Assembly: GCF_004551525.1 (NCBI RefSeq)
Contig: NZ_SATR01000001.1
Span: 248,001-312,000, forward strand
Source of the DNA: Vibrio ouci
GTDB lineage: Bacteria > Pseudomonadota > Gammaproteobacteria > Enterobacterales > Vibrionaceae
Length of the DNA stretch: 64,000 nt
Direction of reading: 5' to 3'
Made by a program: the position numbers and the translations under genes. Below the pieces are notes generated by a model. It was not told the DNA's origin. It did not search any database and was given only the letters and a program-made list of their open reading frames with translations. Shown in pieces: positions 19,655 through 28,390 of this stretch (the first letter of the stretch is position 1; each line of letters opens with the position of its first letter).

Positions 19655-21720
19655 TGTAATTGCTCCTTCACCGTTTGTATCTCTATGCTTTTATCGCCAA
19701 ATAGTAACTCTTTATTAGGCAATAATTCCGGATTGGTAACTAAGGCATCAAGTTCTTTTCTTACCCTTTGCACGTTCAGTGTGATTTTTTCCGTCAATTT
19801 CAGCTCTTGTCTGATCGCAAATAATGCTTGTGTACGCTCATGCTCTCGTCTTGCATGCGCTGCAGGATCTTTTCTTGATATAGCATGCATTACTAAAGCG
19901 TTCATTTCATCCTCTTTGAGTGCACGGTGAGCTTTCAGTAACTTTGCTTCTGTCTGGTGGATTATATGCTGAGCTGATTGATAATTCTCCGTCATGTTAT
20001 TGTCAAGCATCATAATAACTTGCTGTTTCAGGTTTGGAATGTATTCACCTAGCATATGATCCGCTCCCGACTTCGTTATAGTGTCGACATAACCATTAAT
20101 ATCAATATGATCGTTGTTTAATGTTTTAGCTAAACGATAAGAGTCTTCTGTTTTGTTAGATGCCAGTGTCAGGCTAGTGATGTGCGTCTGCTTTTCCGTT
20201 AACATGACTTGCTTAACATCATCAGGACGATGTTTTGTTTGGCTATAAGTTAACAACTGAACAAGGTCACCATGGTGTTGATAATTATCCTCATCACAAT
20301 CCATCGTTCTCTCTTTAAGAGAGTCCCAAAGGTATAATACAGGTGACAAATATTTCCATAACGTTGATGAATCGCACTTGTTGTCGAGGTTAGTGTTCAT
20401 CCAACGCATTGGGAGTTGGGGAACAAGATCGTGATTGTTTACATGTCGATAGTGAACGAGGGAACGGTAACGAAGAACAAAACTATGCGTACCGGTTCGT
20501 GGCATGCCGTAGGTATAGAGACGCAATGTTGAGGGTGAATAGGTATCCTGAATTAGGCTACTCAGTAGTAGAGCACCGGCACCTCCTAGGCTATGCCCAC
20601 AAATGTAAATCTTTTTTCCTTCATGGTTTTTTAGTATAGAGTCATCAATTGGTTTCCACAGTCCAATCGCATATTGATAAAAACCCTGATGTACATACGT
20701 CCCTTCAAACTCTGATGGTGCGACTTGAGATGCATTAATGTCAGATAGCACATCTTGATAACCCGGAGACCCAACTGCCGCAAGTACCCCATCCGCTACC
20801 TCTGTCACTTTCAATATCGGTAACCTAGAGCTAACCTCTGCCATAAAGGCAGCTTCTTTGTTCCTAGATATCTGAAATGCATCATCATTATAAAAGTACG
20901 TTTCTGTCCCTCTAACACCGATAATAGCGATATCATCATTACTTAGGATATAGCCTTCAGAGCTAATGGTGTCATCACGGTAAAACTCCCCTTTCAATGC
21001 GTGCGAGTAGGGTATTTCGTCCAGCAACCAAGTGACTTCACTATCCGCTGAATACATTGGGCGAAGCTTCTCTTTGAGTAATTTTAAAACAGCATCATGC
21101 CCACCTTGCGGCACCTTTTCGTTTCTTGCATCACCATACTCTTTATTGGCATAAGCTAATTGCGACAATAACGCAAAGGTATAACTGTTAACCAAACTAA
21201 ACTTGTCCGTATCCACAATCATGGGCATATAACTGCGCAGGGCTTTGATTTCAAAAACATAGGTTTGGTTATGACTGAGCCTAAACCCTGCTTTTTCCGC
21301 TGAGGCATTAATGTCTACCCCTTTGTGATGCTCTTGCAAAAAATCGTCTTGTGGCACTTCATCCCAGAAATCGCCAATCGTGGTGTAGCGGTACTGTTTC
21401 ACTTTATTATCTTCGGCATCAAGTTCCGTTATAGCTCGTTTTTTTACCGGTGATTCTTGTTCTTCAGCTCGACTCGGATATTTTTCGACTTCAGTTAATA
21501 GAGACGCTTGGCTCACCGAGGCTCTCCACTCACCAGCAGCAATGTTCCTAAACAAGACCTTGCCAGAACTTGTGGTTTGCGTATATGTGCAGGAAGGGGT
21601 AATACGGCTCGTGATGGTGACCATTAAGCCATCAATCGGTTCATCCCTCTCACTTCGAAACTCTAGCTCTAACCACTTATCTTCAGGATTGCACTGCACA
21701 CAGTAATTAAATGAGTCCAT
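19651..21720 (-). CDS. Type VI secretion class-3 lipase effector (TseL/Tle2-like)
   Basis: Probably a phospholipase delivered into rival cells by the type VI secretion system. The 689-residue protein has a lipase class-3 core with the nucleophile elbow GHSLGG (Ser near residue 375) and a likely catalytic His in RHVNNHDLVPQLPMRW about 60 residues later. The first 150 residues form a separate beta-rich region without a signal peptide, consistent with T6SS rather than Sec export. The C-terminal 200 residues are charged and helical. AAGGGA lies 7 bp before the ATG. A DUF4123 adaptor precedes it and an immunity-like gene follows, the layout of the V. cholerae TseL cluster, but no hcp or vgrG is present here. 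Confidence 0.85.
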   Translation of the reverse strand: MDSFNYCVQCNPEDKWLELEFRSERDEPIDGLMVTITSRITPSCTYTQTTSSGKVLFRNIAAGEWRASVSQASLLTEVEKYPSRAEEQESPVKKRAITELDAEDNKVKQYRYTTIGDFWDEVPQDDFLQEHHKGVDINASAEKAGFRLSHNQTYVFEIKALRSYMPMIVDTDKFSLVNSYTFALLSQLAYANKEYGDARNEKVPQGGHDAVLKLLKEKLRPMYSADSEVTWLLDEIPYSHALKGEFYRDDTISSEGYILSNDDIAIIGVRGTETYFYNDDAFQISRNKEAAFMAEVSSRLPILKVTEVADGVLAAVGSPGYQDVLSDINASQVAPSEFEGTYVHQGFYQYAIGLWKPIDDSILKNHEGKKIYICGHSLGGAGALLLSSLIQDTYSPSTLRLYTYGMPRTGTHSFVLRYRSLVHYRHVNNHDLVPQLPMRWMNTNLDNKCDSSTLWKYLSPVLYLWDSLKERTMDCDEDNYQHHGDLVQLLTYSQTKHRPDDVKQVMLTEKQTHITSLTLASNKTEDSYRLAKTLNNDHIDINGYVDTITKSGADHMLGEYIPNLKQQVIMMLDNNMTENYQSAQHIIHQTEAKLLKAHRALKEDEMNALVMHAISRKDPAAHARREHERTQALFAIRQELKLTEKITLNVQRVRKELDALVTNPELLPNKELLFGDKSIEIQTVKEQLQ

Positions 21721-21723
21721 AGA

Positions 21724-22542
21724 TTATCCCTTCTGTTCAAATTGACGAGTTAAAGCATGTAGTGCGAATTGAACCTCGTCATTCTCATGCTCTTGGAGAA
21801 ACTCAATCATACTGTGTTGAGTGAGTAGTTCTGGACCAACAATACCGACGATAGCAGCACTCATCACACGATATGTTAAGGTTTGTTCAGATGCGGCGAG
21901 GAACGGAGCCAGTATGGAACTGACATCACGACCTTGAGCTAAGTGTTCGTTCATCGTGTCTGGGTAATGCTGCCATAACCAAGACTCAAGGTTGGTTTGA
22001 ATAAGAGAAAGGTCATCCGAACTCTCTAAATGATGCGGCTTAACGACCCACCAAGTTGTTTCATGAACAGTAAACTGACGGTTCGATGTATTGGTGAACG
22101 TCACAAACTGGGGCTGCTCTTGGTTATCGAACGCCGCTAACTGGCTAATATTACCCAAGAACTGATTCTTCTCTATTTCGTCCATTCGAGTAAGCATTGG
22201 AATGATGACCTGCCTATCATAAAAACGAAACAAGACCTCTTCACCTTCTAAGGCCGCTATCAATAAGCTGCGTAAATGATCTAAAACCGATTGGCTGCTT
22301 TCGCTACTGGATAAAACCAGCCCTTTTCCTAATAAGGACTCTGGTAGCAATAAGACTGACTTTGAAACGGGAATTAACCATGGAGAAAGAGACATGACGT
22401 CAGTAAACATTGCCCCGTCAAATAATGGTATAGAATCTTCAAAGCCAATACTGCCATTGTGCTGTAATGCTTCCTTATGAACCTGATAGTCGACCAACCA
22501 GTATTGATCCTCGGTTTGTTGTTGGAACCATGATGCGAACAT
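21724..22542 (-). CDS. DUF4123 T6SS effector adaptor (Tap/TEC-like)
   Basis: Adaptor chaperone that loads an effector onto VgrG. It is 272 residues from the ATG at 22542 (MFASWFQQQTEDQYWLVDY), which has GAGGGG 8 bp upstream; an upstream ATG adds 15 residues without such a site. The family core is clear: WLVDYQVHKEAL at the start and VLFRFYDRQVIIPML in the middle. It ends 3 bp before the lipase gene. DUF4123 adaptors are specific to their downstream effector, so it likely serves the lipase, using a VgrG encoded elsewhere in the genome. Confidence 0.87.
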   Translation of the reverse strand: MFASWFQQQTEDQYWLVDYQVHKEALQHNGSIGFEDSIPLFDGAMFTDVMSLSPWLIPVSKSVLLLPESLLGKGLVLSSSESSQSVLDHLRSLLIAALEGEEVLFRFYDRQVIIPMLTRMDEIEKNQFLGNISQLAAFDNQEQPQFVTFTNTSNRQFTVHETTWWVVKPHHLESSDDLSLIQTNLESWLWQHYPDTMNEHLAQGRDVSSILAPFLAASEQTLTYRVMSAAIVGIVGPELLTQHSMIEFLQEHENDEVQFALHALTRQFEQKG

Positions 22543-23011
22543 TAATATTCCCCTCTGAATAGGTAGGATTGCAATGCTCGATAACATGAAGAAACAAAAG
22601 ACAAGTTAGAAATTGGGGGCTGCTGGATTTCACCTTGAAAAGTTAGATATACCACGGTCGACATTACAAATACCTCAATAAAGTCAGTCAAGGCAACTCA
22701 CATCGTTACCTTTGATAGGTACACACAAGCAAATATGACACCAACATCCACCCCCGAAATTTCAATGAGTTAAGTTAGCGCGATTTCCTAAGTGAGCAGC
22801 AATTTACCTAACTGAGCAATGTATAACTCAAAACTATTTGGGTAACTGAGTGTACTACTGTAGATGTAGGCAATTTCAGTGAACGGCTATTTAGTGCCTG
22901 GCCAAAAGTACTTGTATCAATTTGAACTTGGCGTAATTGCGGCGCAGCCCACCGAGGACATACGATAATCCTGTTCACCTTTACTCATCGAGTATTGACC
23001 GCAGGTAACGC
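22543..23011. other. Non-coding region between the T6SS module and the array
   Basis: No gene is visible over about 470 bp. It must contain the promoter of the adaptor-lipase operon. Between 22780 and 22860 there are short degenerate direct repeats (CCTAAGTGAGCAGCAATTTA, CCTAACTGAGCAATGTA, GTAACTGAGTGTA) that resemble neither the CRISPR repeat nor the TnsB site closely. Confidence 0.45.
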
Positions 23012-23045
23012 AAAAAGCCACCAAGCTAAAAACTTGATGGCTTTT
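23012..23045 (-). terminator. Terminator after the guide RNA array
   Basis: On the minus strand AAAAGCCATCAAG pairs with CTTGGTGGCTTTT (one G-T) and is followed by TTTTTGCG. It lies directly after the atypical last repeat and probably defines the 3' end of the precursor guide RNA. Confidence 0.8.
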
Positions 23046-23046
23046 C

Positions 23047-23120
23047 ATTATAGGCTGCTTGTTCAGCAGGTAGGTTGCTTTCTTCCTGACCTATTCTTAG
23101 CTGCCTATACGGCAGGACAC
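23047..23120 (-). ncRNA. Atypical short homing guide unit matching ffs
   Basis: Read on the minus strand: repeat 23093-23120 (handle CTAAGAAT), then the guide AGGTCAGGAAGAAAGCAACC (23073-23092), then three bases, then a diverged repeat with stem CTGCT-GAACA-AGCAG (23055-23069). The stem and loop sizes equal those of the normal repeat, but the stem sequence differs. The 20-nt guide matches 49807-49826 in ffs at 17 positions, with mismatches only at guide positions 6, 12 and 18. The next 12 positions match at chance level. So this is the guide that directs insertion at ffs, and it is about 12 nt shorter than the usual 32. Confidence 0.88.
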
Positions 23121-23299
23121 GCTATTAGTCTAGATCTTCCAACGAGCACATTTTCTTAACTGCCTATGCGGCAGAACACTACCAAAAAAATCATTTTGAA
23201 GATATACGTTTTTTCTTAGCTGCCTATGCGGCAGAACGCCGTAAACATCACCAACATTCGCTACTTGATAATTTCTTAGCTGCCTATTCGGCAGGACAC
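23093..23299 (-). CRISPR. Type I-F array: four repeats, three full-length spacers
   Basis: Transcribed leftward, in line with cas6. Repeats of 28 bp lie at 23272-23299, 23212-23239, 23152-23179 and 23093-23120 and have the form GTGTTCTGCCGCATAGGCAG plus CTAAGAAA, with 5-bp stem and 5-nt loop. Spacers are 23240-23271 and 23180-23211 (32 nt) and 23121-23151 (31 nt). The repeats drift along the array: the third has TTAAGAAA as its handle and the fourth ends in T. I see no match of the three spacers inside this window. Their targets, probably plasmids or phages, need a search. The 127-bp gap to cas6 serves as leader. Confidence 0.95.
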
Positions 23300-23426
23300 A
23301 GTAGAATATAGTCTCAAACCATCTGGTTCTGCATGCTTAAAGTCACAATTCACCAAAATACCCTTTTTCTTCTTACTTCTGTAAGCCCTTGTTTTTACTT
23401 CTCTAAAAAAGAGCTTTAGAAAAAAG

Positions 23427-24032
23427 TTAAAAACGTAACTCAGGTACCGTGCCTTTTCTTTCTTGATTGGTGGCTAAACCATAGCTATTAAAGTTTGCTG
23501 CAACGCGCTCAGTAACAAACTCCTTTTGAATAAACAACATATAGTCCTCACCAGATGAACCGCTGGAGATTGGTATTCGATGAAAACTATCGACGACACG
23601 CTCTTCATTAGTGACTGGTAATGATCTTCCAGCATCAAGTAGTTCGGCTCTAGCCATACTACGTTTGATTCGACGTCTTTTGGAACCCAGAAAGCTTTTC
23701 CCAATCGTTTGGTTACGGGTAAACCTAACCTCTAAAGCATTGTCTGGCACCTCACATACACTGGAGATATCAAATAAACCCTCATTTACCATCACAGAGA
23801 AATAAGGCTGAAAAGAGAGTCCAATCATCATCTCTCTATCTTCGGCAACAAAGGCTATGGTTTGGCCGACCGTGACGTCACTCCAGTCAGGGAAGCTCAC
23901 TCCAATCCTATTCATCGCTTGTCGGTTATTGACCATAAACAAGTGCATTTGAGATATACAACGCCCTGCTAACAGCTCATAGTCGGCTTGAGCAGGGGTA
24001 TAACGTATAGAGAAGTAGTAACGCTTCGTCAT
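23427..24032 (-). CDS. cas6f: Cas6f (Csy4) CRISPR RNA endonuclease
   Basis: Cuts the array transcript at the base of each repeat hairpin and stays bound to the guide RNA in the targeting complex. The product is 201 residues from the ATG at 24032, which has AAGGA 5 bp upstream. In this frame the catalytic histidine is His30 (ISQMHLF), matching His29 of the Pseudomonas enzyme; the S-x-S pair in PISSGSSGED matches its active-site serines. RIGVSFPDW, the arginine-rich RRRIKRSMAR helix and the C-terminal YGLATN are family hallmarks. The start follows the cas7 stop by about 9 bp. Confidence 0.95.
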   Translation of the reverse strand: MTKRYYFSIRYTPAQADYELLAGRCISQMHLFMVNNRQAMNRIGVSFPDWSDVTVGQTIAFVAEDREMMIGLSFQPYFSVMVNEGLFDISSVCEVPDNALEVRFTRNQTIGKSFLGSKRRRIKRSMARAELLDAGRSLPVTNEERVVDSFHRIPISSGSSGEDYMLFIQKEFVTERVAANFNSYGLATNQERKGTVPELRF

Positions 24033-24040
24033 AGTCATCC

Positions 24041-25072
24041 TTATTTCGCTTTGGAACAATTGAAGAGACCACCCTTGATCAAGACCGACATAATAAAATG
24101 AACATCATTTGGGATGGTCTGAGAATCTGTCATTGTCTCAATCCAGTTCTCTGTATTTCTGAGTAGTTGGTAGAAATCATTTCCATGAGACACGTGTCGT
24201 CTTGCTATAACGTACTCTCGGTCAGCTCCATACTCATTCACTCTTAATGGCTTATCTGCTTCTTCATGCCACCAATCGTCAATCGATTGCAACGCTGCAC
24301 CAACTTTTTGGCCATGAAAAGCAACAGTTTCCCTTCCGTTCAATAATTCTACGGTGGCTAACTGTTTAGTAGGAACACCATCTTCTCGGCTATCTAAAAA
24401 CTCTTGGCTTGGGTAAACCTCATCTCCCCAACCAACTCCAATTTTAGCTTTGACATCCATGTGGAAATATTCGGTTGGATCAGACAGGGCTCGCGTCAAA
24501 TAAGCTGTAAGTTTTTCTAAGCATTCCGCTGAGGCTTCATCCCAATGACCATACCAAGAAAGCCTTGTTACATTCTCTACAATCAAGGTTTGTGAATCAC
24601 TGGTGGTCACTTCTATCGACAATTTTCGACACTCTCTGTTTCTCCAAAGCCAAGTACCAAGCAGAATGTTCTTCGCGTATCGAAGAGCAAGTTCCTGATA
24701 ACCATTAAGCTCTTCATATGTTTTAGCAAGTAACGAAAGTTTAGAGCGCACTTCATTATCACTACAGGTATCTGGAGTTAGAGAGTTGGATCGTATTCGA
24801 AGGGGGAATGCACAGTAGATATCATCAACACCAGGTTTTACATAACACTCTTCGATGAACTGTGGATTGGAGTAAGCTAAATCTTGTGGAGCAACATTCT
24901 TTTCTACGAACTTACCTCCTTTATAGGCTTCTGCATAACCACCTTTTGGCGCACGCAACCTAGTCCTATCAATTTCAAGGGGGCACATCTCACCACTTTT
25001 AGATAGATAGTAGAAATATGCTTTGCCAGCAGAGAGTGATCGAACGTAGTTTAGCTGAGTGCAAAGTTCCAT
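24041..25072 (-). CDS. cas7f: Cas7f (Csy3) backbone protein
   Basis: Multiple copies coat the guide RNA, one per six nucleotides, flipping out every sixth base. The 343-residue protein shows the family strings RSLSAGKAYFYYLSKSG near the N-terminus, YSNPQFIEECYVKPGVDD (about 68-85) and GVGWGDEVYPSQEF (about 210-225). It lies 6 bp after cas8/5. In a normal 32-nt complex there are six copies; a 20-nt guide would bind four. Confidence 0.95.
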   Translation of the reverse strand: MELCTQLNYVRSLSAGKAYFYYLSKSGEMCPLEIDRTRLRAPKGGYAEAYKGGKFVEKNVAPQDLAYSNPQFIEECYVKPGVDDIYCAFPLRIRSNSLTPDTCSDNEVRSKLSLLAKTYEELNGYQELALRYAKNILLGTWLWRNRECRKLSIEVTTSDSQTLIVENVTRLSWYGHWDEASAECLEKLTAYLTRALSDPTEYFHMDVKAKIGVGWGDEVYPSQEFLDSREDGVPTKQLATVELLNGRETVAFHGQKVGAALQSIDDWWHEEADKPLRVNEYGADREYVIARRHVSHGNDFYQLLRNTENWIETMTDSQTIPNDVHFIMSVLIKGGLFNCSKAK

Positions 25073-25078
25073 AAACGA

Positions 25079-27166
25079 TTAATCCCTATAGTTTTTTATA
25101 AGAATAGTTTCGCTACTGCATTCTATCGACCAAAAGGCATGGTTTAAAAAGTGATCTCTTCCACTAAAACGTACTTCTACCGGATTCACTTTCTTAGCAA
25201 ACCCTATCGCATTCTCTGCATAGGCGTGACAATCGGTTATAGAGTTGGACCGTTTAGTTGGACGTTCTAACAAATGGTAGCCAATAGAAACTGGCAAATT
25301 ATCGGCATCTTTAGTCACTAAACGCTCTAGTTCATCAAAGCTACTCGGTTGGCTCTCACTTGGGTATAACCATCGCCCGTATGCTGGTAACCCCTTTATG
25401 ACGTGGAAGAGCTCGCTCCTACTGGTAAACGTCTTCAGCCACTCAACCTGTGCCGATAACTGTGGTTGGTATAATGCCCCTCCGGCGAAAGCAACGGGAA
25501 GTGCCGTTTTAAGCGCGGTCTTAAAATCTGAAATGCGGCTATTACTATGAACTCTGATAACTAAGTCTATTTCTAGATCCGCCAATCGTTCACTACGAAT
25601 GGTTGGTCGTTTAGCGTTCGAAACCGTTCTAGCTTTGGCTACTGAGTTAGGTTCGGTAAGCTTGGCTGTCGGTTGAATGTTCTCTCTTCGAACATAGAAA
25701 GAGAAACTCGAAAACTCAAACGGGGAATCACAATTAACTAACTTATTAAACTCTCTTTGATAGCTGTGCATAAAGCCCCAAATAGCCGTCAAAGAAGGAG
25801 CACCACACAGATATGGGCTACTCATTGCGACCGCATCTTGCACCCTCATCGATGACAAATAGATATACTGCTCGCCCGTTACCTTATCTTCATTGCCAAT
25901 TGGTTTGCTGAGTTGTTCGAGGATCCATACAATTTGGGCTTTAACGACCTGCATAAGCTTAGGGTGATAGGCAAACTTGGCAGCATACTTATTATTCTGA
26001 AACGTGAGATGCAAGCGGCGGTTAAACTCACTAGATAAGGAACCTAGGTCCGATTCTGGTAGCGCCAAAAATGCTTGAGCTAAAGTGTCATCATGTTCCA
26101 ATTGCTGTTGATTAGGGTCAGCATCAACGATATCTCTTAACTCAATTAAAGGAAGCATCCAAAGGGCTATCTGCTTTCGCAATATCTTACTTCTAACCTT
26201 ACGAGCACTCTCCCTCTGCTTCTGTGTTTTTGATGGCTCTGAACCAATTAGATGATTTAAAACCTGACAAACTTTGGCATTAGTAACCTGATAGTCATCA
26301 AAGTAGTGACCACTCTTTTTGCGACTTTCAGGTAACGTTCCACCTTTCGCTGGTTTGACGTCTAGCGGGTAGTTTAGGGTTTTCATATTCCCACCTAAAC
26401 TGCCACAAAGATTCCCAATACTTGCCGAGTTCGGCAGTGACAAAGACACAAAGCTAAGCTTACTTTCTCTACTTCTCGATCTCACTTCTAACTCGCTCTG
26501 AATGGCATGACTCACCACTGGGGTCACCGAAATATAATCATCTCCCCATGGAAACCGTAGCTGCTTACTGTAAGAACTGACACTATCGGGAAAATGATTA
26601 TCAGGGAGCTGTTCTTCAATTGTATGTTTTAAGCGAGCAAGTGACTTAGCACCTAACCCAAATTCATTGAGCAACTCAACCCAAACAGGGCTTTCTTGCT
26701 GTATAAGTGAAAGAATGCATACGGGCTGTGATTGCCAACTAAAAGAATTCATTAGCCACAATGTGTGACGATACACCGCAGAGTTATGTGCCCACCCCAA
26801 GCGCAGATCTAATACTGCGCTTGAAATGAATACCTCGGTTGTCGTAAGAGGCTGCGCGACTATCCGCTGATCTTTAACTCGGCAGTCTGGAAACTTGAGA
26901 TTATGAGTGTGGAACCATTTGATTTCATCAAGGGATGCTTCGAAGTTCTCAGCCGCTTTTAAATGCCTTTTAGCACGGGCTACATCCAACCAATCAGAAC
27001 ATCTATCTAAATGATGGCTTGAACTGAGATTGAGCAAGATCGTTAACGCCTCTTTTTCAAACCCTTCAACACTGACATCTTCCGTATAGGGCATGAACAT
27101 TTTCTTTAGCGTAACCTGCTTTACTGCTTCGTCTTCAATTGCCAATAAGTCACTTAATTTCGTCAT
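25079..27166 (-). CDS. cas8f/cas5f: Cas8f-Cas5f fusion of the I-F3 complex
   Basis: Large subunit that recognises the PAM and the 5' handle of the guide RNA; the natural Cas8-Cas5 fusion is diagnostic of transposon-encoded I-F3 systems. The product is 695 residues, the usual size. I recognise it mainly from position between tniQ and cas7, length, and the Cas5-like C-terminal part with ECSSETILI. The ATG at 27166 lies 2 bp after the tniQ stop; a GTG three codons earlier overlaps tniQ. Confidence 0.93.
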   Translation of the reverse strand: MTKLSDLLAIEDEAVKQVTLKKMFMPYTEDVSVEGFEKEALTILLNLSSSHHLDRCSDWLDVARAKRHLKAAENFEASLDEIKWFHTHNLKFPDCRVKDQRIVAQPLTTTEVFISSAVLDLRLGWAHNSAVYRHTLWLMNSFSWQSQPVCILSLIQQESPVWVELLNEFGLGAKSLARLKHTIEEQLPDNHFPDSVSSYSKQLRFPWGDDYISVTPVVSHAIQSELEVRSRSRESKLSFVSLSLPNSASIGNLCGSLGGNMKTLNYPLDVKPAKGGTLPESRKKSGHYFDDYQVTNAKVCQVLNHLIGSEPSKTQKQRESARKVRSKILRKQIALWMLPLIELRDIVDADPNQQQLEHDDTLAQAFLALPESDLGSLSSEFNRRLHLTFQNNKYAAKFAYHPKLMQVVKAQIVWILEQLSKPIGNEDKVTGEQYIYLSSMRVQDAVAMSSPYLCGAPSLTAIWGFMHSYQREFNKLVNCDSPFEFSSFSFYVRRENIQPTAKLTEPNSVAKARTVSNAKRPTIRSERLADLEIDLVIRVHSNSRISDFKTALKTALPVAFAGGALYQPQLSAQVEWLKTFTSRSELFHVIKGLPAYGRWLYPSESQPSSFDELERLVTKDADNLPVSIGYHLLERPTKRSNSITDCHAYAENAIGFAKKVNPVEVRFSGRDHFLNHAFWSIECSSETILIKNYRD

Positions 27167-27168
27167 AG

Positions 27169-28380
27169 TTACCACTCAGGTAGATATACGCTTAAATCAT
27201 CACTTTCAGAGCTCATTCGAGTCAGCTTTGTTTCGATGACACTTCTCAGAGTAAACGCTGATTCGTGACTCGCTATCTTTGTATGCATTCGCGGCCTAAT
27301 AGCGGCTTTGATCTCACCAAACTCATACAACCGATATACTTCATCTGTTGTACAAGAGAGCAATGTAGAAGCATCTAAGGGGCTGAGCAGTACATCACCG
27401 ATATTTCCTTTTGCGGTTGAAGGTACTGTTGCCATAAGCTGAGTAAAGTAAGCTAACACCTGTGTCAGTACGATATTGTAACTCAACTGCCGACTAGGTA
27501 ACTGACGACAGTCTTTAAGCAGAGCACCAAAGGCTTCGTTGAAAAACACCTTCTTCCAATCTTTTACTCGCACAAGTTCTGCCTTCTCTTTCAAGGCATC
27601 GAGGTCTTGCCACAGTGCCGTTGGCCAAGCGCCACAATATTCAATGAATGACTCAAAACTGAGGTCATCGATATCGCCATAGCGATTTACATACCAAAGA
27701 AAAAAACCATAGCGCTCAGATAACGTCTTTTCTGTTTTCAATAATCCCAAGGGTTTTGAATCATTTCCTGACAACCATTGAGCGACCAATACCTCCGCCT
27801 CTGGCGCATCCTCTATCAGCGAGTTTTGGAGTTCATAACCGCATTCACATTGCTTAATACTCTTGGTACTTTGGTATTCAAGTCTCGACTTACACTCGGG
27901 GCAATAATGAATCAGTTTACAGCCATGGTGCTCACAAGCTTGGTGAGAGATAAATTGCCACTGTTGGCGAATGTAGGGAGCTTCGCTAATACACAGAGGG
28001 CAAATAGGTGTGAAGCGTTTGCGAAGAAAAGCATGGGGGTAGTCAGAGCCGAATCTATGCACAGCTTTGTACTGCGGAGAGAATTGAGCTTTTGAATGGG
28101 ATAATGCTAAGCGCAGTACACCAAAGTTATTGAGCTTTAATTGGTTCTCAAGGTGGATAAGAACTCGCACTCGCATTTGGCTTGTGGTTTGAGCGTGGTA
28201 GATATTGACTCGGTTGAGCTCTAAGGGGAAAGCTCCAGCAATAGCTTCATGCTGATCCATGGTGTCGAACCAGATATCTTCAGCGAAATGAGAAAATCGC
28301 TCGTAACCTTGCTCTTGCGATAAGCGCAACAAGAAGCTTTCGAGCGATTCGTCAGGGTAAGGTTGAATGTCCGTTTTCAC
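27169..28380 (-). CDS. tniQ: TniQ, link between the guide complex and TnsC
   Basis: TniQ dimers bind Cas6 and the last Cas7 in the I-F3 complex and recruit TnsC to the target. The 403-residue protein has the TniQ N-domain (PYPDESLESFLLRLSQEQGY) and zinc motifs (CPLCISEAPYI near 139, then HQACEHHGCKL, HYCPECKSRL, CECGYEL). It is the only TniQ/TnsD family gene in the element, so there is no separate protein-guided homing pathway. It is the first gene of tniQ-cas8/5-cas7-cas6 and has an Xre operator 11 bp upstream. Confidence 0.95.
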   Translation of the reverse strand: MKTDIQPYPDESLESFLLRLSQEQGYERFSHFAEDIWFDTMDQHEAIAGAFPLELNRVNIYHAQTTSQMRVRVLIHLENQLKLNNFGVLRLALSHSKAQFSPQYKAVHRFGSDYPHAFLRKRFTPICPLCISEAPYIRQQWQFISHQACEHHGCKLIHYCPECKSRLEYQSTKSIKQCECGYELQNSLIEDAPEAEVLVAQWLSGNDSKPLGLLKTEKTLSERYGFFLWYVNRYGDIDDLSFESFIEYCGAWPTALWQDLDALKEKAELVRVKDWKKVFFNEAFGALLKDCRQLPSRQLSYNIVLTQVLAYFTQLMATVPSTAKGNIGDVLLSPLDASTLLSCTTDEVYRLYEFGEIKAAIRPRMHTKIASHESAFTLRSVIETKLTRMSSESDDLSVYLPEW

Positions 28381-28390
28381 ATGCTACCAC

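Noticed and set aside
23121..23271. The three full-length spacers as additional ffs or chromosomal homing guides
   Set aside because: None matches ffs or another stretch that I could find in this window. Their targets cannot be named without a database search.
27778..28095. A 105-residue open frame opposite tniQ
   Set aside because: It is antisense to the zinc-binding part of TniQ, with no promoter or ribosome site and no recognisable domain.
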